A stretch of DNA of 64,000 nucleotides from an uncultured Eubacteriales bacterium (GTDB lineage Bacteria > Bacillota > Clostridia > UBA1381 > UMGS1253). The notes under the pieces are model-generated. The model was not told the DNA's origin. It made no database searches and saw only the letters and a program-made list of their open reading frames with translations. Shown here one piece after another: positions 37,000 through 44,260 of the stretch. The translations under genes and the position numbers were made by a program. Within the stretch, counting starts at the first letter, position 1; every line of letters begins with the position of its first letter. The DNA lies in contig CABUKE010000009.1 in the NCBI GenBank assembly GCA_902492065.1, forward strand, positions 1 through 64,000. Direction: 5' to 3'.

Positions 37000-37076
37000 G
37001 GCCCGGTAGTTCAGTTGGTTAGAACGCCAGCCTGTCACGCTGGAGGTCGAGGGTTCGAGCCCCTTCCGGGTCGCCA
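37000..37076 (+). tRNA. tRNA-Asp (anticodon GTC)
   Basis: A 77-nt cloverleaf: acceptor GGCCCGG/CCGGGTC, anticodon stem CCAGC with loop CTGTCAC, T loop TTCGAGC, encoded CCA. The acceptor has one G-T pair. Confidence 0.95.
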
Positions 37077-37081
37077 TATTT

Positions 37082-37157
37082 GCTGCTATGGCTCAGTAGG
37101 CAGAGCACGTCCTTGGTAAGGACGAGGTCACCGGTTCGAATCCGGTTAGCAGCTCCA
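37082..37157 (+). tRNA. tRNA-Thr (anticodon GGT)
   Basis: A 76-nt cloverleaf 5 bp after tRNA-Asp: acceptor GCTGCTA/TAGCAGC, anticodon stem CGTCC/GGACG with loop TTGGTAA, T loop TTCGAAT, encoded CCA. Co-transcribed with tRNA-Asp. Confidence 0.95.
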
Positions 37158-37182
37158 TGTCGCAGCAAACTGCGCTGTATTC

Positions 37183-37214
37183 AAAAATCCCAGTTAAAGG
37201 CTGGGATTTTTTTT
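37183..37214 (+). terminator. Terminator of the tRNA pair
   Basis: AAAAATCCCAG and CTGGGATTTTT form a stem around a 7-base loop, followed by further T bases. Confidence 0.9.
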
Positions 37215-37367
37215 CATATGCTTCATTGTTTGCTCCTCTTTCGCGAAAAGACATACTTGTTGCGGCTATGCTCTTGTAAACGTGGATATCGCGCTTCCGC
37301 TGCGCTACTACCTTTTTGCGAGGTTGTGCCTGCGGTGCAAATATCTATATTGATTGACTTCTCTATG

Positions 37368-37399
37368 TCGGAATGGACTTTGCTCCATTCCGATTTTTT
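37368..37399 (+). terminator. Isolated terminator hairpin
   Basis: TCGGAATGGA and TCCATTCCGA make a perfect 10-bp stem with a 6-base loop, then a T-run. No intact gene lies between it and the tRNA pair, so it is probably the end of a lost gene. Confidence 0.85.
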
Positions 37400-37505
37400 A
37401 TACTAAAATCAGTCATTTACACTTACGATCGCCTCATCTGTTCCGTTGTAAATACTTTATGGTGATTCGTCGCCTTAATTAATAACAACAGACACAAAAA
37501 GCTGT

Positions 37506-37829
37506 GTGACAAGCGATGTAGACGCGCTGAAGGCAAAAACATCCACAGTCTGCAACAGGTACGGCAGCGGTCAAGGCTGTTGGTATGGCGGCAGGCAACA
37601 TCGTAACGGTGGCGTCAATGGTAAAATAGACGGCCTGCGCGATGTCATTCCGGTTTACGTTGCGGCGAAGTGCGGGTACGGGAGTATGTTCTGGATTTTG
37701 CGCGCGTTGGGCATAACGGACGCAATCAAATTAGACGGCGGCGGGAGCTTTATCCTGCGCAACGGGAATTTTGCCGTGTCCACGCCGGAGAACCGGCGCA
37801 TTCATAATGTTGGGATATGGGAGGGGTAG
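37506..37829 (+). pseudogene. Phage phosphodiester glycosidase (NAGPA-like) C-terminal fragment
   Basis: The frame ends with 'LRALGITDAIKLDGGGSFIL', 'FAVSTPENRRIHNVGIW', the C-terminal half of phosphodiester glycosidase (NAGPA) domains used as lysis or tail-associated enzymes in clostridial phages; the 'LDGGGS' motif is diagnostic. The first 60 residues do not match well and appear to be several shifted pieces. The intact domain would be around 200 residues. The next gene starts 2 bp after the stop, as in phage lysis modules. Confidence 0.65.
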
Positions 37830-37831
37830 GC

Positions 37832-37993
37832 ATGGACACACCGATCACAAGGGCGGAGCACGAGGAGTTTCGGCGGCGACTGGAGGAGGAAAACAACCGG
37901 CAGGACAAGCGGATCGCGCTGCTGGAGGAAAACACGAAGCAGATTGGGTCGTTGTCAGTGTCGGTCGAAAAGCTGGCGCAGAGTAAAAATTAA
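37832..37993 (+). pseudogene. Phage lysis-module protein (XhlA/hemolysin-like), truncated
   Basis: A 53-residue frame from ATG with GAGGGG upstream: 'ITRAEHEEFRRRLEEENNRQ', 'DKRIALLEEN' and 'IGSLSVSVEKLAQS'. This is the coiled-coil N-terminal part of XhlA-like phage proteins, which normally continue into a membrane helix. The helix is missing, so the gene is probably cut short. It follows the phosphodiester glycosidase remnant directly, consistent with a prophage lysis cassette. Confidence 0.6.
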
Positions 37994-38044
37994 GCTATTT
38001 CTGACATATTCACAAAGTAAAGCAAATCCAAATTCTCACATATG

Positions 38045-38090
38045 AAAAAACCGCAAAACACTTGAATATCAAGCATTTCACGGTTTTTTT
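38045..38090 (-). terminator. Terminator of tRNA-Arg
   Basis: An imperfect hairpin, AAAAAACCG...CTTGA/TCAAG...CGGTTTTTT, symmetric enough to work on both strands; on the minus strand it begins 1 base after the CCA end of the tRNA. Confidence 0.75.
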
Positions 38091-38091
38091 C

Positions 38092-38168
38092 TGGTATGCC
38101 CGATGCGATTCGAACGCACGACCTTCAGAGTCGGAGTCTGACACTCTATCCAGCTGAGCTACGGGCAC
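38092..38168 (-). tRNA. tRNA-Arg (anticodon CCG)
   Basis: A 77-nt cloverleaf on the minus strand: acceptor GTGCCCG/CGGGCAT (with a G-T end pair), D arm 'TAGCTCAGCTGGATAGAG', anticodon stem TCAGA/TCTGA with loop CTCCGAC, T loop TTCGAAT, encoded CCA. A candidate promoter, TTGACA-17-TAATAT, lies at 38224-38196 on the minus strand. The prophage lysis remnants end about 100 bp away. Confidence 0.93.
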
Positions 38169-38323
38169 ATATTTAAAGTTTCAAAGCACTATATTATATT
38201 AACTTTTTTTTTCTCATTTGTCAAGGTTTTTCAGAAACAAAATCATATTTTTGCAATATGATAATAGTGCAATTACGGTTTGTTTGCCGCTGTTTCGGGT
38301 ATAAATAGAAAGGGTGTGGTATC

Positions 38324-38800
38324 GTGCGGTTTGAATCGGATTATACAAAGGAAGAAATTGAAGCGATTCTGCGTGAGAAAACAGAGCCATATTCCTTTTA
38401 TAATCTGCACCGGCCCGGCGCGCTGCTCGGCAGGATCCAGGGAAACCGAATCGTATTGTGGAAAACAAAACAAGCCGACAGTTTCTGTGTAACAAAACTT
38501 TCAAATGCCTTTTATGGAACCGTCGTTTCAAAGCAAGGAAAAACGATAATCCACGGGCATTTCCGGCTGACAGATTCGGACCTGATTTCGTGGATAACGG
38601 TATTTGTATTGTATCTGCTTGTTGTTTTTGCGGCAACGGCCGGCCCAATATGGGAAAGAGTGCAAAATATGGGCGTTATGGGACTGGTTTGGTGTTTGAT
38701 TTGCATGGTTGCGCTTATCATAGAAAATATTCTTGATTGCCCGCAAAAGCGGGAAGTAATTGCATTTATTAAGCACAACCTGTTAGGGAAAAATACATAA
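38324..38800 (+). CDS. Hypothetical membrane protein
   Basis: 158 residues from GTG with an AAAGGG-type site upstream. The N-terminal 85 residues are soluble and mixed alpha/beta ('SDYTKEEIEAILREK', 'ALLGRIQGNRIVLWK'); residues about 88-107 and 113-133 are hydrophobic and predict two membrane helices ('WITVFVLYLLVVFAAT', 'VMGLVWCLICMVALII'). A short basic tail follows. I do not recognise a family. The amidohydrolase gene starts 27 bp after its stop, so the two may be co-transcribed. Confidence 0.7.
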   Translation: MRFESDYTKEEIEAILREKTEPYSFYNLHRPGALLGRIQGNRIVLWKTKQADSFCVTKLSNAFYGTVVSKQGKTIIHGHFRLTDSDLISWITVFVLYLLVVFAATAGPIWERVQNMGVMGLVWCLICMVALIIENILDCPQKREVIAFIKHNLLGKNT

Positions 38801-38827
38801 TTTGGAAAATGGAAGGGGAAGAGACAA

Positions 38828-40348
38828 ATGGGGAAGACTGTATTTCTTGCAAAAAATATAATTACGATGGCGCAGGAAACCGGACCAGAGGCAATTCTTT
38901 CTGTAGATGGCCGGATAGCAGCGGCCGGGACAAAAAGAGATATTCTGTCCCATGCGGGCTCGAAGGCAAAGATTATTGACTTTCAGGATGCGACGATTTT
39001 GCCGGGCTTTATTGACCCGCACAGCCACATCTGCGCCTGTGCAAACCGGTTTGCCCTTGCCGACCTTTCACAGGCGAAAAGTTTTGATGAATTGGTTCTC
39101 CTGCTAAAGCAGTACAAAGAACAGCATTCTGTTCCTGCCGGGAAATGGATTGTCGGATTTGGTTATGACAATAATTTTTTAAAAGAGCGAAAGCATCCCG
39201 ATTGTAACGTTCTGGACAAAGTGCTTAAAGAGAATCCGGTTCTGATTACACATGTATCGGGCCATATGGGCGTGCTGAACTCGCTGGCTATGCAGGAAGC
39301 CGGCGTTTCCGGGAACGGATATTTGGAGGAACGCGAATTTATGCAGGCGTCTGCCTGCATTCCGGCGCCAAATGAGGAAGAAATGCAAAAGCTGATGCAG
39401 CTTGCACAGCAGGAATATCTCCAGTATGGCATCACGACAGCACAGGAAGGGATTGCACGGGAGAAAGAGGTTGCACTTTTGAAGCGGACGAATCTGAAGC
39501 TTGACGTAGTGGGATACGTCGACTTAAAGCAGGCAAAAAGCGCGTTTGACCGTTGTGGCGTTTACAAAAAGCAGTATAAAAACCATCTGCGCTTCGGCGG
39601 ATATAAGATTTTTTTGGACGGTTCGCCGCAGGGGAGAACTGCATGGCTGTCGCAGCCGTATGAGGGCGAAACAGAGTATGCCGGGTATGGAACCTATACT
39701 GATGAGGAAGTGACGCAGTTTTTTGAAACAGCGCTACGCGAGCGGGTACAGATTCTTGCCCATTGCAACGGTGACGCGGCGTGCGAGCAGTTTATCCGGT
39801 GTTTGCGCGCTGCGCGGGAACGGACAGGGATTGCGATTATCAACCGCCCTGTCATGATTCATGCGCAGCTTGTGACACGGCCGCAGCTTGCGGCGCTGAA
39901 AGAGCTGGGCGGTATTGCTTCTTTCTTTAATGCACATACGTATTATTGGGGCAGTGTGCACGAAAAGAATCTGGGCAGGCGCGCGCAAACGATTAGCCCG
40001 CTGCAAACAGCGCAGGAGCTGGGCTTGTGCTATACGCTGCACCAGGACTCGCCCGTGATTAAACCGGATATGCTGTTTTCCGTCTGGTGTGCTGTGACGC
40101 GGCAGACGCGCGCGGGTAAGGTTCTTGGCGCCGATGAGTGCATCAGCGTATATGATGCGCTCAAAGCCATTACAGCTAACGCGGCATACCAGTATTTTGA
40201 GGAAATGCATAAGGGCACAATTGAACCGGGGAAGCTGTGCGACCTCGTTGTTCTTGGCCATAATCCGCTTACAGTACCCGCCGCGCAGCTCCGGGATATT
40301 CAGGTGCTTGCTACAGTGAAAGAGGGGGAAATCCTCTACCAAAACTAA
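38828..40348 (+). CDS. YtcJ-type amidohydrolase
   Basis: 506 residues. The N-terminal composite domain ('FLAKNIITM', 'AILSVDGRIAAAG') is followed by the metal-binding 'LPGFIDPHSHIC', 'LITHVSGHMGVLNSLAMQEA', 'ILAHCNGDAA' and 'MIHAQLVTRPQLAALKELGG', and the C-terminal 'GTIEPGKLCDLVVLGHNPL'. This is the amidohydrolase-3/YtcJ family, zinc enzymes that cleave amide or related bonds in small molecules; the physiological substrate of most members is unknown. Length is normal (about 500-550). No signal peptide, so cytosolic. It lies behind a small membrane-protein gene and ahead of the folate riboswitch, which has its own promoter. Confidence 0.88.
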   Translation: MGKTVFLAKNIITMAQETGPEAILSVDGRIAAAGTKRDILSHAGSKAKIIDFQDATILPGFIDPHSHICACANRFALADLSQAKSFDELVLLLKQYKEQHSVPAGKWIVGFGYDNNFLKERKHPDCNVLDKVLKENPVLITHVSGHMGVLNSLAMQEAGVSGNGYLEEREFMQASACIPAPNEEEMQKLMQLAQQEYLQYGITTAQEGIAREKEVALLKRTNLKLDVVGYVDLKQAKSAFDRCGVYKKQYKNHLRFGGYKIFLDGSPQGRTAWLSQPYEGETEYAGYGTYTDEEVTQFFETALRERVQILAHCNGDAACEQFIRCLRAARERTGIAIINRPVMIHAQLVTRPQLAALKELGGIASFFNAHTYYWGSVHEKNLGRRAQTISPLQTAQELGLCYTLHQDSPVIKPDMLFSVWCAVTRQTRAGKVLGADECISVYDALKAITANAAYQYFEEMHKGTIEPGKLCDLVVLGHNPLTVPAAQLRDIQVLATVKEGEILYQN

Positions 40349-40397
40349 GCGTACTGACAATGGACGACAAAATATTTGCAATTTGTCAAAAAATTAC

Positions 40398-40426
40398 TTG
40401 CAATTTCAAATCAGTTGTACTATAAT
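40398..40426 (+). promoter_or_regulatory. Promoter of the folT-folC transcript
   Basis: TTGCAA (40398-40403), 17 bases, TATAAT (40421-40426), placing the transcript start just before the riboswitch. Confidence 0.85.
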
Positions 40427-40436
40427 AAAGATACAA

Positions 40437-40539
40437 AAACAGAGTAGAGCCTTTAGCGTTAAGTGCCGCGGGGACGGGGAGTTGTCCCGCGGACGAAAAC
40501 GGAAAGCCGTTGCGGTTAGGGGCTTGCATCCCGCTGTTA
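40437..40539 (+). ncRNA. Tetrahydrofolate riboswitch (THF-I type)
   Basis: Matches the conserved THF riboswitch blocks: 'AGAGTAGA' (40441-40448), 'GCGTTAAGTG' (40456-40465), a GC-rich P3 hairpin CCGCGGGGAC/GTCCCGCGG, 'ACGAAAACGGAAAGCCG' in the junction and 'GGGGCTTGCATCCCGCT' at the end, enclosed by a P1 stem AACAG/CTGTT. It binds reduced folates and controls the folate transporter gene that follows. Downstream, a ribosome-binding-site hairpin suggests control of translation rather than transcription. Confidence 0.93.
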
Positions 40540-40557
40540 CATATGGGAGCCGGATTA

Positions 40558-40599
40558 CCTCCTGATATGTGGCGAGTGGTTACGCTATTTTTCAGGAGG
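40558..40599 (+). promoter_or_regulatory. Shine-Dalgarno sequestering hairpin of the THF riboswitch
   Basis: CCTCCTGA (40558-40565) is perfectly complementary to TCAGGAGG (40592-40599), which contains the folT ribosome-binding site AGGAGG 8 bases before the ATG. Pairing would block initiation. Confidence 0.8.
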
Positions 40600-40607
40600 G
40601 ATTTTTT

Positions 40608-41129
40608 ATGCAAAAAAAACAATGGTTACGAAAACTCGTCTTTTCGGGGATTTTGATTGCGGTGTATATCATCCTTGCAAAATTTTTGAGCTTTTCTACG
40701 CCGTATGCGAAGGTAAATCTGAGCTTTTTGCCGATTGCGCTGTCCGCCATGCTGTTCGGGCCGTGGTGGTCGATGGCAACGGCGGCTGTTGCGGATATCA
40801 TAGGGACGTGCTTTTTTGAAGGCGGATATTTTCCGCTCTTTACGATTGACGCCATTTTGTACGCGCTCTTGTTTGCGCTGTTTTTGTACAAAAAGGAGCA
40901 GACAATCACACGGATTGTGCTGTGCGTGGTTTTGCAGACGGTGCTCGTCAGCATCCCGCTTACGCCGCTCTGGATATGCATCATGAACCAATCGTTCGTT
41001 TCATATATTCCCGCGCTGGCGACGAAAAGCGTTGCTTCTCTGATTAGCGCGGCGATTAAGATTGTCGTTCTGATTCCGACGTGCAAATACCTATATCCAC
41101 GGCTGACCCAAATAACTGGTGGGAGATAA
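40608..41129 (+). CDS. folT: Folate ECF transporter S component
   Basis: 174 residues from ATG at 40608, fixed by AGGAGG 8 bases upstream; an in-frame ATG at 40569 lies inside the regulatory hairpin region. It has about five to six hydrophobic helices and ECF S-component features: 'LVFSGILIAVYIILAKFLSF', 'LSFLPIALSAMLFGPWWSMA' and 'AAVADIIGTCFF', with the substrate-loop and GP-rich turn typical of FolT. As the membrane-embedded binding protein it captures folates and works with a shared energising module (EcfT and two ATPases) encoded elsewhere. The THF riboswitch upstream and folC 6 bp downstream agree with folate uptake and retention. Confidence 0.93.
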   Translation: MQKKQWLRKLVFSGILIAVYIILAKFLSFSTPYAKVNLSFLPIALSAMLFGPWWSMATAAVADIIGTCFFEGGYFPLFTIDAILYALLFALFLYKKEQTITRIVLCVVLQTVLVSIPLTPLWICIMNQSFVSYIPALATKSVASLISAAIKIVVLIPTCKYLYPRLTQITGGR

Positions 41130-41135
41130 TGTGGT

Positions 41136-42389
41136 ATGAAACAGAAAACCTTTAAGGGATATGCAAACAGTTTTCAGGCGATTGCAAAGCTTGGGCTTGC
41201 AAACATCGGTTGCTTGCTTTCCCATTTGGATAACCCGCAGGACAGGCTCCGCTTCGTTCATATTGCGGGAACAAACGGAAAAGGCTCTGTGGCGGCGTTT
41301 TTGTCGTGTATGCTCACAAAGGCAGGGTATAAGACCGGCAGCTATATCTCCCCGAACATGCTGCGGGTTAATGAGCGGATTAGCATTGATGGTAAAGAAA
41401 TTACCGACGATGCGATGAAGCAGCTTTTTACACTTGTGGAGGCGGCCTGCGTCCGGGCAGAAGCCGATACAGGCGTGTATCCGACCCAGTTTGAAATCTG
41501 GACGGCAATGGCGTTTTGTTACTTTGCCGAGCAGAAATGCGACTATGTTGTGCTGGAAACGGGGCTTGGCGGCCGGCGCGACGCGACCAACATCGTTTCA
41601 ACAACGGCGCTTGCCGTTATTACGCATATCGCGCTTGACCATATGCAGTACCTGGGCAACACGATTGAGCAGATTGCAGCGGAAAAGGCCGGAATCATCA
41701 AGCCGGAAACCCGGGTTGTCAGTGCGCGGCAGGAGGATGGCGCGGCGGAGGTGCTGCGCAAGGTCTGCGTTAAGCAGAATAGCATGCTGACCTTTGCAGA
41801 ACCAATTTTGCCGGGGGACTATGACGGAATTTATGAGGTCTTGAGCATCGGAGATTTTGCCGGCGTTAAACTCTCGCTCGGCGGCGTCAATCAGCTTGAC
41901 AATGCTGCCTGTGCAATTGCGGCGGCACGGGCCTTAAAGCTGGACGATGACGCAATCCGCTATGGATTGACGCATGCGGTCAATCCGGGCCGCTTTGAGC
42001 AGGTCGCGGAGCGGACGTACTTTGACGGGGCGCATAACCCGGACGGCGTCGCTGCGCTTATTCGGAATCTGGACCGGTATTTCCCGGGAAGGAAAACGGC
42101 GTATATCATGGCAACGATGTGCGACAAGGATATCCGCACCTCGCTGCGCATGCTTGACGATGGAGCAGCGGAGTTTTATATGGTAGCGGTTGAGAATAAC
42201 GAGCGCAGTATGCCGGCAGACGAACTTGCCCGCATTGCACGGGAGGAGGGGCTGGCGGCAAAAGCGTACCCGTCCATGCAGGAGGCGTATGCGGCTGCGC
42301 AGAAGTCCGGCCGTCTGATTGTAATATGCGGGTCGCTGTATCTCTATAAGGACTTTATCAACATGCAGGAAGCAAAGCAGAACGAATAG
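41136..42389 (+). CDS. folC: Bifunctional folylpolyglutamate/dihydrofolate synthase
   Basis: 417 residues. The ATP-binding loop is 'HIAGTNGKGSVAAFLSCML' and the Mur-ligase-type core follows ('GSYISPNMLRVNERISIDGK', 'VLETGLGGRRDATNIV', 'HIALDHMQYLGNTIEQIAAE', 'KAGIIKP'), with the C-terminal domain signature 'FDGAHNPDGVAAL'. It adds glutamates to reduced folates, trapping them in the cytosol and making better cofactors; many bacterial versions also make dihydrofolate from dihydropteroate. Length is normal. The start lies 6 bp after folT, so both are under the riboswitch. This is consistent with a cell that salvages folate. Confidence 0.95.
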   Translation: MKQKTFKGYANSFQAIAKLGLANIGCLLSHLDNPQDRLRFVHIAGTNGKGSVAAFLSCMLTKAGYKTGSYISPNMLRVNERISIDGKEITDDAMKQLFTLVEAACVRAEADTGVYPTQFEIWTAMAFCYFAEQKCDYVVLETGLGGRRDATNIVSTTALAVITHIALDHMQYLGNTIEQIAAEKAGIIKPETRVVSARQEDGAAEVLRKVCVKQNSMLTFAEPILPGDYDGIYEVLSIGDFAGVKLSLGGVNQLDNAACAIAAARALKLDDDAIRYGLTHAVNPGRFEQVAERTYFDGAHNPDGVAALIRNLDRYFPGRKTAYIMATMCDKDIRTSLRMLDDGAAEFYMVAVENNERSMPADELARIAREEGLAAKAYPSMQEAYAAAQKSGRLIVICGSLYLYKDFINMQEAKQNE

Positions 42390-42451
42390 AAATGGGAAAC
42401 ATCCCTTCTCTGGCGCATATACTGTATATGGGAAACAGAGGGGGGATTTTT

Positions 42452-43168
42452 TTGCGTCTTGGACTGAACAGGCGGGTTAAAATACGGATTTTTCCGGCGC
42501 ACACGGCGCCGTTATGGCAAAGGCTGAACAAGACGCTGGTTGTATGTCTTGTCATAGCGACCTTTTCGATGGGATTTACCTATTTTTATGTGCGGATTCG
42601 CCCCATGGTGACGGAGCTTGCACAGGAGCGGAGCGCGCAGATGATTACCACGGCGATCAATCAGGTAATCAATGAAGCTATGCAAAGCGACCCGGTTGGA
42701 TACGAGGAACTAATGCAGGTGCAGACCGACGAAAGCGGGCGCGTGCAGGCGGTATACGCAAACACAAAGGAAATGAATCTTTTAAAGTCCTCACTTGCCA
42801 TTCGGATTCAGGAAAAGATTGAGAGCATGGAGGAAGCGGAGATTACGCTTCCTCTTGGCGCATTGCTCGGCAGCCAGCTTTTTTCCGGCATGGGGCCGAT
42901 GATTCCAGTCCATCTAATACCCATGGGATATGCGCTGGTCGACTTTGAAAGCAGTTTTTCCGAGGCAGGTATTAATCAGACAAAGCACCAGATTGACATA
43001 ACTGTTCAGGCAAGTTTTGGGATGATTTTGGCAACGGGCAGCAGCAACATAGAAGTGGATACAAGCGTCCCGGTAGCACAGACGATCATTGTCGGTGACG
43101 TGCCGGAATCGTATCTAACGCTCGACGGGCTGCTGCGCGGCGCGGGGAGCGGAACGGCAGTGGAATAA
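42452..43168 (+). CDS. yunB: Sporulation protein YunB
   Basis: About 238 residues from TTG at 42452, preferred because GAGGGGGG lies 6 bases upstream; an ATG at 42392 in the same frame is an alternative. A single membrane helix follows a basic N-terminus ('LVVCLVIATFSMGFTYFYV'). The body matches YunB: 'SAQMITTAINQVINEAM', 'YEELMQVQTDESGRVQAVYA', 'ITLPLGALLGSQLFSGMGPM' and 'VDFESSFSEAGINQTKHQID'. YunB is a sigma-E-controlled membrane protein needed for proper spore formation in Bacillus. Its presence supports a spore-forming host. It shares the direction of folC and ends at a terminator facing lexA. Confidence 0.92.
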   Translation: MRLGLNRRVKIRIFPAHTAPLWQRLNKTLVVCLVIATFSMGFTYFYVRIRPMVTELAQERSAQMITTAINQVINEAMQSDPVGYEELMQVQTDESGRVQAVYANTKEMNLLKSSLAIRIQEKIESMEEAEITLPLGALLGSQLFSGMGPMIPVHLIPMGYALVDFESSFSEAGINQTKHQIDITVQASFGMILATGSSNIEVDTSVPVAQTIIVGDVPESYLTLDGLLRGAGSGTAVE

Positions 43169-43171
43169 AAT

Positions 43172-43206
43172 AAACGGCTTTTCCTGTTTCAATGGAAAAG
43201 CCGTTT
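43172..43206 (+). terminator. Shared terminator between yunB and lexA
   Basis: AAACGGCTTTTCC and GGAAAAGCCGTTT form a perfect 13-bp stem with a 9-base loop between two converging genes. Confidence 0.92.
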
Positions 43207-43218
43207 TTAAATTGCATA

Positions 43219-43899
43219 TTACATTTTCCGGAATACGCCGACCACCTTGCCAAGAATCATGACCTCATCCACGATAATCGGCTCCATGGTGGAGTTCTCC
43301 GGCTGGAGTCGAAAATGCCCGTTTTCTTTATAAAAGGTCTTTACCGTCGCCGAATCGTCCACCAGCGCAACAACAATGTCGCCATTGTTCGCCGTCTGCT
43401 GGCGCGCCACAATGATATAGTCGCCGTCAAGTATCGCCGCCTCAATCATGGAGTCGCCGCGCACCGTCAGCATAAACAAATCCCGGTTCGAGGCAAAGTC
43501 CATCGGCAGGGGAAACACGTCGCTGGCCTCCTCGACTGCAAGAATCGGCTCGCCCGCCGCAACGCGGCCCAGTACCGGCACCTGTAAATACTCCGTCTCC
43601 GGCTGCTGGTTGTAAAACTGGTCAAACTCCTTTTCCCCAAGCAGCTCGCCGCCGTCTGTACGGCTGACATTGTATTTCTCATAGTACAAATCCGTCAGCT
43701 TCAGCGCGCGCGTTTTCAGGTCATCTTTTGCCAAAAAACCACTCTGCTCTAACTTTTTAAGCTGCGCGTGCACGGTGGAGGTTGAGCGCAGGTTCACCGC
43801 TTCACAAATCTCCCGTACAGACGGGGGATACCCCTTCTTAGCGGTTTGCTCATGGATAAAGTGCAGAATTTCTTCGCCTTTGTTCGACGTTCTTGGCAA
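43219..43899 (-). CDS. lexA: LexA repressor
   Basis: 226 residues from TTG at 43899, chosen because AAGGAG lies 9 bases upstream; a TTG at 43908 is too close to that site. The N-terminal winged helix ('GEEILHFIHEQTAKKGYPPS', 'VREICEAVNLRSTSTVHAQL') is followed by a longer than usual linker and the S24 autocleavage domain: Ala-Gly cleavage site in 'VAAGEPI', nucleophile Ser in 'GDSMIEAAILDGD' and general-base Lys in 'DDSATVKTFY'. It represses the SOS regulon and cuts itself when stimulated by RecA. Its promoter (TTGATT-17-TATACT on the minus strand, 43969-43941) overlaps an 8-bp palindrome. Confidence 0.95.
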   Translation of the reverse strand: MPRTSNKGEEILHFIHEQTAKKGYPPSVREICEAVNLRSTSTVHAQLKKLEQSGFLAKDDLKTRALKLTDLYYEKYNVSRTDGGELLGEKEFDQFYNQQPETEYLQVPVLGRVAAGEPILAVEEASDVFPLPMDFASNRDLFMLTVRGDSMIEAAILDGDYIIVARQQTANNGDIVVALVDDSATVKTFYKENGHFRLQPENSTMEPIIVDEVMILGKVVGVFRKM

Positions 43900-43924
43900 T
43901 ACAATCAACTCCTTGATAGCGTGG

Positions 43925-43948
43925 GATATACTATATATTCAGTATATC
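43925..43948 (-). promoter_or_regulatory. Palindrome over the lexA -10 region, candidate operator
   Basis: GATATACT and AGTATATC form a perfect 8-bp inverted repeat with 8 bases between, covering the -10 box. It is not the Bacillus-type LexA box (CGAAC-N4-GTTCG), so if LexA binds here its recognition sequence has diverged. Confidence 0.5.
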
Positions 43949-43989
43949 ATATCAAACCAGAAAAATCAAACAAATGTTTACTTATTTTC

Positions 43990-44018
43990 TTGATTTTTTG
44001 CAATTTTTTTGTTATACT
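43990..44018 (+). promoter_or_regulatory. Promoter of the small cysteine-rich protein gene
   Basis: TTGATT (43990-43995), 17 bases, TATACT (44013-44018). Confidence 0.7.
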
Positions 44019-44050
44019 GTGTACATCACATGGCATGGAGGCGGAACAGA

Positions 44051-44221
44051 GTGAAAAGGTGTGTGCTGGAGGATAGGGAATGTACCCATTGTGGGGAGTG
44101 CGACCGCTGCGACCTCAACCCGGAGAAAATCTGCGACAATTGCGGCAAATGTATCCGCATGCCGGAGGCGGAATATTACGAAATACAGATTGATGAGATT
44201 ATGAACACGGAAGAAAAGTAG
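44051..44221 (+). CDS. Small cysteine-rich protein, probable metal or Fe-S binder
   Basis: 56 residues from GTG at 44051, which has GGAGGCGG 7 bases upstream; an ATG at 44009 in the same frame lies in the promoter. It holds nine cysteines, eight of them in a dense array 'CTHCGECDRC' and 'CDNCGKC', followed by an acidic tail ('YYEIQIDEIMNTEEK'). The spacing, two CxxC-rich knuckles, suits zinc or Fe-S clusters. I recognise it only as a conserved small protein of Clostridia without known function. It is divergent from lexA, sharing a 150-bp intergenic region, and is followed by its own terminator. Confidence 0.75.
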   Translation: MKRCVLEDRECTHCGECDRCDLNPEKICDNCGKCIRMPEAEYYEIQIDEIMNTEEK

Positions 44222-44246
44222 CTGCCGGTTTGCCGACAGCTACTTT
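44215..44246 (+). terminator. Terminator of the small cysteine-rich protein gene
   Basis: AAAGTAGCTG and CAGCTACTTT form a 10-bp stem overlapping the stop codon, then a T-rich stretch; symmetric, so it may also serve the ATPase gene from the other side. Confidence 0.8.
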
Positions 44247-44260
44247 ATTTTGAGGGAAAG

